Positions 55,298 through 64,000 of a DNA stretch of 64,000 nt are shown in pieces. Position 1 is the first letter of the stretch; each line of letters starts with the position of its first letter. The position numbers and the translations under genes are program-made. The stretch is from Canibacter zhoujuaniae. Lineage in GTDB: Bacteria; Actinomycetota; Actinomycetes; Actinomycetales; Microbacteriaceae. The stretch spans positions 914,027 through 978,026 of the forward strand of contig NZ_JAAIKA010000001.1 in the NCBI RefSeq assembly GCF_011752015.1, given 5' to 3'. A model generated the notes under the pieces. The model was not told where the DNA came from. It did no database searches and saw only the letters and a list, made by a program, of their open reading frames with translations.

Positions 55298-55418
55298 TTT
55301 AAGCTGGTTCTCAGAAATGGTGCGGATCGCGCGAAAAACCACTGAAGTTTCAAGCCCTACCGCGGATCCGCAAACTAGAAAGATAGCATTTAAGAATGGC
55401 CTGCAACTAAGGAGAGAC

Positions 55419-56708
55419 GTGGCTCGCAAAAAGAAGGTGAAACTCAGCGCCGCGCAGCAAGCGGTTTTTGAGCGTATCGAACTGTCAAACGAGCACCTCT
55501 TCATTACCGGCAAGGCTGGCACCGGCAAATCGACGCTGCTGCAGCACCTTGCGCGACACACGTCGAAACAAATAGCGATTTGCGCCCCGACAGGTGTTGC
55601 TGCGCTTGGCGTCGGCGGTCAAACAATTCACTCGCTGCTGCGCCTGCCCGTGGGGGTTATAGCCGATCATGAGCTAACTCAGAGTCGCGACTTAAAAAAG
55701 ATGCTCGCAGCTATTGAGCTGCTGGTGATCGATGAGATTTCGATGGTTTCGGCAGATCTGATGGACGGCATCGATCGCGCCCTCCGTCTCGCGCGGCGCA
55801 AACCCTTTGACCCGTTTGGTGGGTGCCAGATTGTGATGTTCGGCGACCCGTATCAGCTGCCGCCCGTGGTGCCCCGTGACGAACACGAACGCGCATATAT
55901 GAAAGACACCTACCGTTCGCTCTGGTTTTTTGACGCCAAGGTGTGGGAGACAGCTGCAGTGTCAGTTATCGAATTGAATGAGGTGCACCGCCAAAAAGAC
56001 GGGCGCTTTAAAGAGATTCTGTCGGCGCTGCGTGAGGGGCGGGTAACCGCAGATATGGCGGAAGAAATAAACGCCGCAGGCTGTCGCCCGGCACCCGCTA
56101 CCGGCGTTATAACCCTCGCAACCACAAACGCCACAGTGAATCGTATTAATGCCGCACGGCTTGCTGAGCTGCCCGGGCGCACCTTAAAGGCACGGGCAGA
56201 GATTACAGGCGAATTTAAGCAGCACTCCTTCCCCGCCGATGAAACCCTAGAGCTGAAAGTGGGGGCGCAGGTGATGTTTTTACGCAACGATCCCGATGGG
56301 CGCTGGGTTAACGGCACAATCGGTGTTGTATCGCGCATCGCCGGTAACGTCTGGGTTGAGATTGACCACGAGGAGCACGAGGTTGAGCCAACCGTCTGGG
56401 AGCGGTTTCAATACACCTACGACGCAGAACTCGGCAAACTCGAGCGCGAAGTTGCGGCAGAGTTTGAACAGTTCCCGCTGCGGCTAGCGTGGGCCGTCAC
56501 GATCCATAAATCGCAGGGGCACACATACGATAGAGCGATTGTTGACCTCGGCCCTAGAGCCTTTAGCGCCGGGCAGACCTATGTAGCGTTAAGCCGTGTG
56601 CGCTCAATCGAGGGGCTCTATCTCACCAGGCCGCTAAAGCCGAGTGATGTTATCGTCGACCAGAATGTGCAAAGGTTTATGCGCACACAGCTGTCGCTCG
56701 GCGATTAA
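55419..56708 (+). CDS. Pif1-like/AAA helicase
   Basis: A 429-residue superfamily 1 helicase. Walker A is TGKAGTGKSTLLQHL (about residue 33), APTGVAALGVGGQTIHSLLRLP is motif Ia, VIDEISMVSADLMDGID is motif II and GDPYQLPPVV is motif III. The C-terminal AVTIHKSQGHTYDRAIVDLGPRAF is the RecD2/Pif1-type motif V region. Start GTG 55419 has AAGGAG close by (4-nt spacing, a bit short); longer frames run into the dnaK promoter. It is convergent with the heme oxygenase gene (4-bp overlap) and divergent from dnaK. Probably unwinds DNA in replication or repair. Confidence 0.85.
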   Translation: MARKKKVKLSAAQQAVFERIELSNEHLFITGKAGTGKSTLLQHLARHTSKQIAICAPTGVAALGVGGQTIHSLLRLPVGVIADHELTQSRDLKKMLAAIELLVIDEISMVSADLMDGIDRALRLARRKPFDPFGGCQIVMFGDPYQLPPVVPRDEHERAYMKDTYRSLWFFDAKVWETAAVSVIELNEVHRQKDGRFKEILSALREGRVTADMAEEINAAGCRPAPATGVITLATTNATVNRINAARLAELPGRTLKARAEITGEFKQHSFPADETLELKVGAQVMFLRNDPDGRWVNGTIGVVSRIAGNVWVEIDHEEHEVEPTVWERFQYTYDAELGKLEREVAAEFEQFPLRLAWAVTIHKSQGHTYDRAIVDLGPRAFSAGQTYVALSRVRSIEGLYLTRPLKPSDVIVDQNVQRFMRTQLSLGD

Positions 56709-57811
56709 AGCGTCGCGTGACGTCTAGTAGCGCGGGTTACTGCTTCCGCTTTAACGGCTGCCAGGTCGTTAAACACGGCTGTGTTGAACTCATAGGCCAT
56801 CCGCACCTCATCGAGGAACCTTTCGTGCCCTGCCGCATCGAGCGTTTCCCCGAGGGCGTCGAGGTTTGCACGATACTCGTTCTTAAAGGCGTCAAGGTCT
56901 GGGATGCTATTGAATTCATAGAATTCAACCCCCGCATGCTCGAAGCCGTGCTGCTTCCGCATCCGCCTCGCGATCATCTGCCCACCCGACAGATCGCCGA
57001 GGTAGCGGGTGTAGTGGTGTGCGACGATGCCCGGCAGGTAGCCTTCTGCACCGCATTTACGAATCCGATTTGTGTATTCGGTAACCGCTGGCACCGGCGC
57101 AATCTTCTCGCGCCAGTCATCACCGATCAGATGCTCTAAGTCTGCTTCGAGCGCACTCATGCGCAGCAGCTCTTCAGAAATAAACGGCCGGGTAGCGTCT
57201 TCCTGCGCGAGCAGGGTAGTTACCTCTTCGAGCGCGGCATACATATAGTAGTGCTGTGCGACAAGGTCGATGTAGTCCTGCAGCGGCGCCTGCCCACGCA
57301 TAATATCTGCCATAAAGCTCGCACCCTCACTATCTGAGTGGAAGCCCCAGCTGCGATGGCGCACAACCGCCGAAAAAGGAGCATCGTCTGGCAGCGGCGC
57401 GGGCTGTTTTTTGCCCGGGTGACCGTGGTGGGCACCGCCGTGGTTGCCACCACCGTGGTGGCCGTGCGGCGCACTATAACCGCCTGCGTGCGGGTTTTCG
57501 CTGCTAGCAGTTTCGCTGCCCCGCGGCGCAGTGCCGGTTTTTTTGCAGGCCTCTTCATATAGCGCAACAATTTCCCGGCGGATTTCTGCACGCTCACTAA
57601 TCACGCCACACGGCCACTCAACGCGCAGCTGGTGCTCACCAGCCGGGTTCACAACCCGCCAAGTGCCGGAGTTAGTGTCAAGGCCCACCATTTTTGCTTC
57701 GGTTGCGTCAGGGTATCCGAATGCTCGCGCAATGAGCAAACAGTCATCATTGTGATCGTCGTTCATGTGCGTTAGCACTGCCTGAATTACTTCCTGAGAA
57801 AACGCTGTCAT
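56705..57811 (-). CDS. DUF2470-heme oxygenase fusion with histidine-rich linker
   Basis: A 368-residue protein. Residues 1-90 are a DUF2470 domain (SQEVIQAVLTHMNDDHNDDCLLIARAFG, the part that forms the heme-binding end of HugZ-type enzymes). Residues about 108-131 are a linker with nine histidines (HGHHGGGNHGGAHHGH). From 145 it is a canonical heme oxygenase: FHSDSEGASFMADIM with proximal-type His158, and HYTRYLGDLSGGQMIARRM on the distal helix. It opens heme to biliverdin, CO and iron. Start MTAFSQEV at 57811 was chosen; upstream ATGs at 57835 and 57823 are alternatives. Several inverted repeats lie upstream. Confidence 0.88.
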   Translation of the reverse strand: MTAFSQEVIQAVLTHMNDDHNDDCLLIARAFGYPDATEAKMVGLDTNSGTWRVVNPAGEHQLRVEWPCGVISERAEIRREIVALYEEACKKTGTAPRGSETASSENPHAGGYSAPHGHHGGGNHGGAHHGHPGKKQPAPLPDDAPFSAVVRHRSWGFHSDSEGASFMADIMRGQAPLQDYIDLVAQHYYMYAALEEVTTLLAQEDATRPFISEELLRMSALEADLEHLIGDDWREKIAPVPAVTEYTNRIRKCGAEGYLPGIVAHHYTRYLGDLSGGQMIARRMRKQHGFEHAGVEFYEFNSIPDLDAFKNEYRANLDALGETLDAAGHERFLDEVRMAYEFNTAVFNDLAAVKAEAVTRATRRHATL

Positions 57812-57849
57812 ACCAATCACCATAGAGCATGGCATAGGCCAAGCGCATC

Positions 57850-57942
57850 ATCATCTGATGAAGTATTTTTCCGCGTACTTACGCGGAAGTTGCGCGCAAT
57901 TCATCGGATGAAGTGCCGCTCTGGGCCGAGTTTTCGGCACTT
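57850..57942. promoter_or_regulatory. Cluster of inverted repeats upstream of heme oxygenase
   Basis: TCATC-T-GATGA (57851-57861), then TTCCGCGTA-CT-TACGCGGAA (57869-57888), then TTCATC-G-GATGAA (57900-57912), and a hairpin AAGTGCCG/CGGCACTT (57911-57942). The first and third share a TCATC-N-GATGA core about 50 bp apart. They lie within 130 bp of the heme oxygenase start and could be operators for an iron- or heme-responsive regulator. Confidence 0.55.
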
Positions 57943-58044
57943 CTCAAACACCACACTCCATGCTCTCCACACACCGGGCGGCATAAAATTTTATTTCAGA
58001 ATTTCTACTATCTGATACCCTATATTTTGCGTCCTACGCAGATT

Positions 58045-58115
58045 GCGGGTGTAGTTCAATGGTAGAACATCAGCTTCCCAAGCTGAGAGCGCGAGTTCGA
58101 TTCTCGTCACCCGCT
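58045..58115 (+). tRNA. tRNA-Gly(CCC)
   Basis: Complete cloverleaf starting GCGGGTGTAGTTCAATGG: acceptor GCGGGTG/CACCCGC, anticodon stem TCAGC/GCTGA, loop TTCCCAA with anticodon CCC, and T-loop TTCGATT. The discriminator is T and CCA is encoded at 58116-58118. A TATATT box lies about 25 bp upstream. It is the only tRNA-Gly in the window. The stretch 58119-58268 after it holds nothing I can identify. Confidence 0.95.
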
Positions 58116-58294
58116 CCACTATCACCTCCGCTTTATACTCGGCAGATGACCGCCTTACTTACGCAGATGCTCCGCTCATATGGTCGGCGGTAACCTCTGC
58201 CGGACCAATCGGTGAGGGGTGGCTAACTTCGGCAGCGAGCGTAACAAAGTGAAACATAGGCTCCTCTAGTGGGCTGTGTGGGTTACAGTAAATC

Positions 58295-58412
58295 TCGAGA
58301 TCAAGAGTCCCAACATCAAGCTCTGGCTAGTTGGGCGGCAACCCTCTCCCGTAGCGGGGTGCCCCAGATGAGGATCAGGCAGGAATGCAAGTACGGCGCA
58401 ACCAAGGCGCCA
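58295..58412 (+). ncRNA. SAM-IV riboswitch
   Basis: Core elements of the actinobacterial SAM-IV aptamer are in order: GATCAAGAGTCCCAACATC (58299-58317), CTAGTTGGGCGGCAACCCT (58328-58346), GTAGCGGGGTGCCCCAGATG (58351-58370), then AGGATCAGGC, followed by the P5-type hairpin GGCGC/GCGCC (58395-58411). Pairing of CCCAAC with GTTGGG is intact. SAM-IV binds S-adenosylmethionine and usually represses sulfur-assimilation genes. It precedes the flavin monooxygenase. A GGCGCC copy next to the start codon (58503-58508) could compete with P5. Confidence 0.82.
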
Positions 58413-58508
58413 CCTTCGCGAAAACTCGGTTCTTTTACCTTAGGTAAAGGCACTAGTGGCAGCACGGGCGCGGAGGGCTAAACATCAGTTGTGAAAGGGC
58501 CCGGCGCC

Positions 58509-59966
58509 ATGACCGAGAAGAAGCGCATTGTCGTCAACGCTTTTGATATGACAACTCCCAGCCACCAGAGCTTTGGCCTGTGGCGTCACCCCCGTAACCG
58601 TGCGGACGAGTACAACACCATTAAATACTGGACAGATCTGGCTAAGGTGTGCGAGAAGGGTCTGTTTGACGCCATTTTTATCGCTGATGTGGTCGGCGTC
58701 TACGATGTCTACAAAGATTCCGTAGCTCCCGTGCTGAATGATGGCGCCCAGGTTCCTGTGGGCGATCCATTCCTGCAGATTTCCGCCATGGCCGCTGTCA
58801 CCGAGCACCTGGGCTTTGGCGTTACCGCCGCTGTCACATACAACCAGCCCTACACTCTGGCCCGCTCCTACTCCACCCTGGATCACCTGACCGGTGGTCG
58901 CGTGGGCTTCAACGTGGTGACCTCCTACCTGCAGTCTGCTGCTGAAAACCAGGGCCTGCCCGGTCAGATTGACCACGATGAGCGCTATGAGATTGCCGAA
59001 GAGTTCCTCGATGTCTGCTACAAGCTGTGGGAAGGCTCCTGGGAAGACGACGCTGTGCCTCGCGACCGCGAAAATGGGGTCTTTGCTGATTCCTCAAAGG
59101 TTCACCCCATTCTTCACAAGGGAAAATACTTCCAGGTGCCCGGTATCGCCCTGACTGAGCCTTCCCCGCAGCGCACTCCCGTTATTTTCCAGGCCGGCGC
59201 CTCCTCACGCGGCCAGGCTTTCTCTGGCCAGCACGCCGAAGCTATCTTTATTACCGCCCTGCGCCCCCACCTGACCAAGGTGCTGACCGAGCGCATCCGC
59301 AACGCAGCCGAGAAGGCCGGCCGTAAGCGCGATGATGTGAAGATCCTGGCCATGCTTTCCGTTGTTGTAGACGAAACCGACGAGAAGGCTCAGGCCAAGT
59401 ATGCCGAGTATCTTAAGTACCAGGACATTGAGGCATCTCAAGGCATTATCGGCGGCTGGAGCGGCGTTGATTTGGATCAGTTCGATGAGGACGAGGCCCT
59501 CAAATACGTTGAAACCGAGTCTATTCAGTCATTCCTGACCCCCTTCACCCTGCAGGACAAGGAGAAGGAGTGGACCCGCAAGGACATCGCCGAGCACTGT
59601 GCCACCGGCGGCATGGGCGCGGTTCTGGTGGGCTCTGCTCAGACCGTCGCCGATGAACTGGAGAAGTGGATCGACGAGGGCGGCTTGGACGGTATTAACC
59701 TGGCCTACCATGTTTCCCCCGGCTCTTTCGAGGATTTCGTAGAGTTTGTCGTTCCCGAACTGCAGAAGCGCGGCCGCTACCGCACCGCCTACGAGGGCTC
59801 AACCCTGCGTGAGAGCCTCTTTGGTGCGGGCAACAAATATGTGGACGAGCGCCACCCTGCTGCCAAGTACCGCGGCGCCTACGCGGGTAAGCCCTCTGCG
59901 GCTGACACTCCGGCGCGCGACTTCCTTAAACTGGCGCTTGAGAAGGCTGCGGCCCAAGGCCAGTAG
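58509..59966 (+). CDS. NtaA/SnaA/DszA family flavin-dependent monooxygenase
   Basis: A 485-residue luciferase-like monooxygenase using reduced FMN from a partner reductase. Typical blocks are FGLWRHPRN (residues about 23-31), YNQPYTLARSYSTLDHLTGGRVGFNVVTSY, the GKYFQVPG and PVIFQAGASSRGQ segments, and HVSPGSFEDFVEFVVPELQKRG. Relatives oxidise nitrilotriacetate, organosulfur compounds (DszA) or pristinamycin intermediates. Start ATG 58509 has AAAGGG about 9 nt upstream; GTG 58491 is an alternative. The SAM-IV riboswitch suggests a role in sulfur acquisition. Codon use (CTG, GCC, AAG-rich) differs clearly from flanking genes. The 3' gap to 60207 holds a weak hairpin and a C11 tract. Confidence 0.9.
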   Translation: MTEKKRIVVNAFDMTTPSHQSFGLWRHPRNRADEYNTIKYWTDLAKVCEKGLFDAIFIADVVGVYDVYKDSVAPVLNDGAQVPVGDPFLQISAMAAVTEHLGFGVTAAVTYNQPYTLARSYSTLDHLTGGRVGFNVVTSYLQSAAENQGLPGQIDHDERYEIAEEFLDVCYKLWEGSWEDDAVPRDRENGVFADSSKVHPILHKGKYFQVPGIALTEPSPQRTPVIFQAGASSRGQAFSGQHAEAIFITALRPHLTKVLTERIRNAAEKAGRKRDDVKILAMLSVVVDETDEKAQAKYAEYLKYQDIEASQGIIGGWSGVDLDQFDEDEALKYVETESIQSFLTPFTLQDKEKEWTRKDIAEHCATGGMGAVLVGSAQTVADELEKWIDEGGLDGINLAYHVSPGSFEDFVEFVVPELQKRGRYRTAYEGSTLRESLFGAGNKYVDERHPAAKYRGAYAGKPSAADTPARDFLKLALEKAAAQGQ

Positions 59967-60055
59967 TTCGCTAATCTACAGGGCGTAGATCAGCACCGCT
60001 GCCCGATAATAAAGCCTGCAATAGCGCCATCTACAAGGGTGGCAACTGCAGTGAT

Positions 60056-60066
60056 CCCCCCCCCCC
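60056..60066. repeat. C11 homopolymer tract
   Basis: Eleven consecutive cytosines lie 141 bp upstream of the surface-protein ATG, between it and the monooxygenase gene. Tracts of this length mutate easily by slipped-strand mispairing, and when in a promoter they can vary expression. The rest of 60067-60207 has no clear promoter motif. Confidence 0.9.
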
Positions 60067-60207
60067 GAAGCGTCTCAGTTGATCATTTGCAGACAGAGCC
60101 GAAAACTGGTTTACTTGGTACGAGTCGCTACCCGCATGGGGCAGAAGTGTGCCCGTATTTGGTTCGCGACGCCCCCACCCCCGATTAAAGAAAGGATCTC
60201 ATCTGTG

Positions 60208-63200
60208 ATGAGGGAAAATAATTATTCTTCGAGCAGATGGCGTTTTTCACGCCTGAAGCTCACAGCTACCTGTGGTGTAGCTGCTTTAGTGGTTGGAAGC
60301 CTCAGTGTGGGCGCCGGGGGAGTTGCTTACGCTTCCTCCCCTGATAATCCTGCCGAGGTCGGGGTAAGCTACCCCGGTTTCAACCCTGACAACGTCTATC
60401 AGACAGGCGCTGATGAGCAGCGCTACACCTACAGCGGTCAGGCTGCTAAATACCCTGATGCCATTGAGTCCCCATCAAACTCTGACGGCAGCCAGACCAT
60501 CTCGGGTCAGGTTTTTGTGCAGCGCTATGGTGGCTTCGCGGTAGACAGCAAAAACGACGCGAAAATGCGCGCGATCCCTCTTGAAGGTGTGCGCGTCTAC
60601 GCTCAGTGGAAGGAAAAAGACGGGACTGTCTCCCCTATCTACACCACCACAACCAACGCAGCCGGTGAGTACTTCATCAAACTGGCTGACTTCACCACCG
60701 CTGCAGGTAAGACCTACCATTTTGATGCAGATCCTAACCTCCCAGAGGGCGAAAAGTGGCGCGTCTGGGCAGATAACCCTGACAAGGGCAATCTGACGCA
60801 GCTTGCAAACTACATGAACGGCCAGTTTGGCCCTCCAACCTATACATACGACACTGAGGTGCATGCTGGTATCGGCAATGACATCGTCACCGGTGCACAC
60901 ATTCGTTACGGCCTAAAGCCTCAGAATGACGCCATGCACAACCTCGACGCTGTCAAAGCAACCCCTGCAGCTGACGGTGCTGGCCAGGTTAAAGGTCAAA
61001 TCCGTTGGGAGCTTTCGAAGCTTGTTGCTCCAACCGGCTGGACCGGCGGTCTCATTCCGCGCTACTCACCTAACGGTGCAGATGTCGGCGCTGATAACGT
61101 AACCGTTTACGGTTCTTACCTCTCCGACTACGCTCTCTCCAAGATTTACGCTGAAGATCCACGCACTTTCGGCTCTGACGGCAAGGTCCGTGACGCAAGC
61201 TGGACCATGGATAATGAGGCAAAGCTGCAGGACTGGATTCGCCGCCAGATCGCTGCTGAGGGTAAAGAGAAGTGGATCGCAGAAACAGTATCTGCGATAA
61301 CCGACAACCGTGGACGTTACACGCTGCAGTTCTCGGGCACATACGGTGTCGCATGGGATAACGTAGGAAACTTCGCTGGCCCAACAGAGAACGAGCGTTT
61401 CAACACTGTTGCTGAGCTGCCGACCGACGGTCGCTGGGCGACAAGCGGTGGTGACGTTGCAACCCTTGGTGGCCGCACCACAAAGCACATCAACACCGCC
61501 TGGGTTTTTGTCTCAACGAACCTCTCTGATGGCATTGCTGTCGGTACACCATGGATGGCAAACGGTTACCTGAGCGAAACCGCTTACAACGCACTCGGTG
61601 CTGGTTGGGCAAACCTTTCGCTGTACAACGGCATCAACAATGCGGATATGGCTGTCTACCCAGACTATGCAGATTTCCGAGTTAGCGATGGCGAAGGCGA
61701 TCTGAACTCTGGCGTACCGGGTGATGTCGCGCAGACTATTACCTCTGGCCTGCCTACCCAGTTCGTTGACGGTAAGGTTTACCAGATTGAGTGGACTGAA
61801 GCCGAAACAGGCCGGGTTATTGCAACCGGTCCGCTTGTTGCTGCTGGCCCAGACGGAACGATCCCTTCATTCCCGCTGGAAACCGATAGGAATCTGACAA
61901 AGACAACTATCTACAACGCAACCCTTTACCCGGTTAATAAAGAAACCAGTGAGCGCGGCGAAGCTTACGCTGTTGACTCATACACGGTAGTTGTTGGGCA
62001 CAAGCCTATCTATGACGAGGTAACCGGTAAGCCAGGCGAAACTCTGACTTCTCCAGTTAAGGGCTTTGACCTAACCACCACGGAAGAAGAAGAACGTATT
62101 TCTGCAGACGCTTTGGATCCAAAGCTGGCTGCCGAGAATCCATTCTCGATTCCGGAAACCTTTAAAGCTCCTGAGGGTTGGACCGCAACAATCGATCCAA
62201 AGACCGGTGAGGTAACCGTTGTTCCACCTGCTGATGCTGCGCCTGGCACCGAAATTACGGTTCCAGTTGTTGTAACCTTTGCTGACGGCACAACAACAAC
62301 AGGTGAGGCAAAGTTCGAGATCACTAAACCTGCTGATGTGGATACATACCAGCCTGTTTATCCAGAAGTAACGGTGAATGAGGGCGCTCCTATTACTGTT
62401 CCTGCGCCAACCTCTGACCCTGCACTGCCTGAGGGAACCAAGTTCGAGATCGTAAACAATGCGGGTATCCCAGGCCTCACAGTTGACGAGAATGGTGCTA
62501 TTACCGGCACTGCTCCAAACGTTGACTCTGACACCCCGTACGTTGTAGAGGTCAAGGTAACCTACCCAGACGGCACCTCTGAGACAGTGTCGGTAACTCT
62601 GAACGTTTCTGACGTTCCTGCTGAGGCTCCTAAGCAGAGCGACCAGCACGACCCGGGATACGACCCTGCAACAGGTAAGAGCGGTGATACTGTCACAGTC
62701 GAGCAGACCGGTGACAAGGATGTTCCTGCAGGAACTAAGTTTGAGGTTCCTGAGAACTCACCTGTCACTGTCGATCCTGAGACCGGCACCGTGACCGTGA
62801 CCATTCCTGCTGGCAGCAATCCTGGTGATGTGATTGAAGAAACCGTCACCATTACCTACCCTGATGGCACAACCGATACAGCAAAGGTTGTTGTAACTGT
62901 TGTTCCTGATGAGCAGCCACTGGATCCTCGTCCAATGTATCCAGTGACCATCGTTCCTGCGGGTCAGGAAACCTCTGTGACACCAACCAATGAAGGTGAT
63001 GACTACCCTGAGGGCACAGTCTTCGCTATCGATGGTGGCTTTGAGGCTCCAGCCGGGTTCAAGGTTTCAATCGATCCGAACACCGGTGTGATTACTGTAG
63101 TCACAAATCCTGCTGGTAAAGATGGTGCTGACACGGAAGAGTTCACTGTTCCGGTTGTTGTCACCTATCCTGCTGATTCTGGTGCTGTAACTGACCGCGT

Positions 63201-64000
63201 AAACGCTAGGTTCCAGCTTGACACCGATGGTGACGGCACTCCTGACGTTACTGACACCGACGACGACGGCGACGGTCTCACTGACGAAGAAGAGCAGGCT
63301 CTGGGCACCGATCCGAAGAACCCAGACACTGATGGTGACGGGCTGACCGACGGTCAGGAAAAGGACCTGGGCACCAACCCAACCAACCCTGACACCGACG
63401 GTGACGGAATCAACGACGGTGACGAAGTATCTGGCGAAAAGAACCCGTTCAAGGACAACAAGTTCGACGAGAACGGCAACCCAGGTAACACCGACCCGAA
63501 GAACCCTGACACCGATGGTGACGGCGTAAAAGATGGTGAAGAAATCAACACCATCGTGGATCCAACAACAGGTAAAACTATTGACGATCCAAACGCTAAC
63601 GATCCAAAGACCAACCCGAACTCTAAAGACACCGACGGTGACGGTGTGAATGATGATCAGGAGTTGGCTGACGGAACCGACCCAACCAACCCAGACACTG
63701 ATGGTGACGGGCTGACCGACGGTCAGGAAAAGGACCTGGGCACCAACCCAACCAACCCTGACACCGACGGTGACGGAATCAACGACGGTGACGAAGTATC
63801 TGGCGAAAAGAACCCGTTCAAGGACAACAAGTTCGACGAGAACGGCAACCCAGGTAACACCGACCCGAAGAACCCTGACACCGATGGTGACGGCGTAAAA
63901 GATGGTGAAGAAATCAACACCATCGTGGATCCAACAACAGGTAAAACTATTGACGATCCAAACGCTAACGATCCAAAGACCAACCCGAACTCTAAAGACA
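60208..64000 (+). CDS. Large secreted surface protein with Rib/YPDG modules and TSP3 repeats (partial)
   Basis: The frame is open from ATG 60208 to the window end (1264 codons seen). A long signal peptide (about 1-42) precedes an SdrD-B-like beta domain containing [15 protein letters not shown] (about 95-165) and a large unannotated N-terminal region to about 560. From about 600 to 1000 come several Rib/YPDG-type modules ([29 protein letters not shown]). From about residue 1007 there are calcium-type TSP3 repeats ([31 protein letters not shown]). AAAGGATC is a fair ribosome site. A sortase anchor would lie beyond the window. It probably serves in adhesion or biofilm formation. Confidence 0.88.
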   Translation, partial: MRENNYSSSRWRFSRLKLTATCGVAALVVGSLSVGAGGVAYASSPDNPAEVGVSYPGFNPDNVYQTGADEQRYTYSGQAAKYPDAIESPSNSDGSQTISGQVFVQRYGGFAVDSKNDAKMRAIPLEGVRVYAQWKEKDGTVSPIYTTTTNAAGEYFIKLADFTTAAGKTYHFDADPNLPEGEKWRVWADNPDKGNLTQLANYMNGQFGPPTYTYDTEVHAGIGNDIVTGAHIRYGLKPQNDAMHNLDAVKATPAADGAGQVKGQIRWELSKLVAPTGWTGGLIPRYSPNGADVGADNVTVYGSYLSDYALSKIYAEDPRTFGSDGKVRDASWTMDNEAKLQDWIRRQIAAEGKEKWIAETVSAITDNRGRYTLQFSGTYGVAWDNVGNFAGPTENERFNTVAELPTDGRWATSGGDVATLGGRTTKHINTAWVFVSTNLSDGIAVGTPWMANGYLSETAYNALGAGWANLSLYNGINNADMAVYPDYADFRVSDGEGDLNSGVPGDVAQTITSGLPTQFVDGKVYQIEWTEAETGRVIATGPLVAAGPDGTIPSFPLETDRNLTKTTIYNATLYPVNKETSERGEAYAVDSYTVVVGHKPIYDEVTGKPGETLTSPVKGFDLTTTEEEERISADALDPKLAAENPFSIPETFKAPEGWTATIDPKTGEVTVVPPADAAPGTEITVPVVVTFADGTTTTGEAKFEITKPADVDTYQPVYPEVTVNEGAPITVPAPTSDPALPEGTKFEIVNNAGIPGLTVDENGAITGTAPNVDSDTPYVVEVKVTYPDGTSETVSVTLNVSDVPAEAPKQSDQHDPGYDPATGKSGDTVTVEQTGDKDVPAGTKFEVPENSPVTVDPETGTVTVTIPAGSNPGDVIEETVTITYPDGTTDTAKVVVTVVPDEQPLDPRPMYPVTIVPAGQETSVTPTNEGDDYPEGTVFAIDGGFEAPAGFKVSIDPNTGVITVVTNPAGKDGADTEEFTVPVVVTYPADSGAVTDRVNARFQLDTDGDGTPDVTDTDDDGDGLTDEEEQALGTDPKNPDTDGDGLTDGQEKDLGTNPTNPDTDGDGINDGDEVSGEKNPFKDNKFDENGNPGNTDPKNPDTDGDGVKDGEEINTIVDPTTGKTIDDPNANDPKTNPNSKDTDGDGVNDDQELADGTDPTNPDTDGDGLTDGQEKDLGTNPTNPDTDGDGINDGDEVSGEKNPFKDNKFDENGNPGNTDPKNPDTDGDGVKDGEEINTIVDPTTGKTIDDPNANDPKTNPNSKD
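63318..64000 (+). repeat. 369-bp tandem repeat in the surface gene
   Basis: Two copies with a 369-bp (123-codon) period: from about 63318 and from about 63687, each starting near AACCCAGACACTGATGG. The second copy is identical to the first over all 314 bases seen, to the window edge. Each unit encodes several DxDGDG calcium-binding loops. Identity at the DNA level points to recent duplication or gene conversion, so copy number may vary between strains. Confidence 0.93.

Noticed and set aside
55056..55418. N-terminal extension of the Pif1-like helicase into dnaK
   Set aside because: It overlaps the dnaK 5' end and its HAIR operators; the GTG at 55419 starts at the expected place before the helicase domain.
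58119..58290. Attachment site or mobile element next to tRNA-Gly
   Set aside because: No direct repeat of the tRNA 3' end, integrase or transposase is seen in the window.
63354..63983. Identical minus-strand ORFs of 92 and 86 residues
   Set aside because: They are antisense shadows of the 369-bp repeat in the surface gene; their sequence is Ser/Phe/Pro-rich noise.
63201..64000. Possible CRISPR array because of regular repeats
   Set aside because: The repeats are in-frame parts of one ORF encoding TSP3 calcium loops, with no unrelated spacers.

Overview
The window reads as chromosome of an actinobacterium, most likely a small-genome, mid-GC, host-associated member of the Microbacteriaceae. 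The assignment rests on an HspR-controlled dnaK-grpE-dnaJ-hspR operon with HAIR operators, a ClpB lacking its N-domain, an nrdHIEF operon with NrdR boxes, the DUF4229/PLDc_N/menaquinone gene neighbourhood, a circularly permuted LplA, dUMP-forming-type Dcd, Holin-X/DUF3618 envelope proteins and a SAM-IV riboswitch. No 16S or marker search was possible, so the family is an inference. Two perfect 16-bp parS palindromes (6751-6766 and 46094-46109) suggest an origin-proximal position.

Layout. 1-6.8 kb: menaquinone genes (3' end of menF, then menD, menA, menE, menB on minus and menC on plus). 6.8-13.7 kb: small membrane protein, phosphoesterase, copper chaperone and copper ATPase, tRNA-Arg, SpoU methyltransferase, ClpB. 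13.9-20 kb: zinc alcohol dehydrogenase, nrdHIEF, an XRE regulator. 20-29.9 kb: RlmH, threonine aldolase, three-gene envelope cluster, HemD-like protein, CPBP protease, glycyl-tRNA synthetase, hydroxyacid dehydrogenase, TetR regulator. 30-35.4 kb: TetR-linked amidohydrolase, alpha/beta hydrolase, flavin amine oxidase, lipoate ligase, dCTP deaminase.

35.4-50 kb is the most interesting part, an apparent peptide and D-amino-acid salvage island. It holds a dipeptidase fused to a class I glutamine amidotransferase, an N-succinylamino acid racemase-type enolase-superfamily enzyme, a GNAT acyltransferase, an M20 deacylase, a complete oligopeptide ABC importer whose binding protein seems to be anchored by a C-terminal helix, an LD-carboxypeptidase, a cytosolic beta-lactamase-fold hydrolase, an amidase and a secreted CHAP-like protein. 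Together they could import murein-type peptides, trim them and convert D-amino acids to L-amino acids through N-succinyl intermediates.

50-58 kb: glycosyltransferase, the heat-shock operon, a Pif1-like helicase and a DUF2470-heme oxygenase fusion with a histidine-rich linker. 58-64 kb has a more accessory look: tRNA-Gly, a SAM-IV riboswitch in front of a luciferase-like flavin monooxygenase with different codon use, then a very large secreted surface protein with Rib/YPDG modules and calcium-type TSP3 repeats, preceded by a C11 tract and running off the window end inside a 369-bp tandem repeat.
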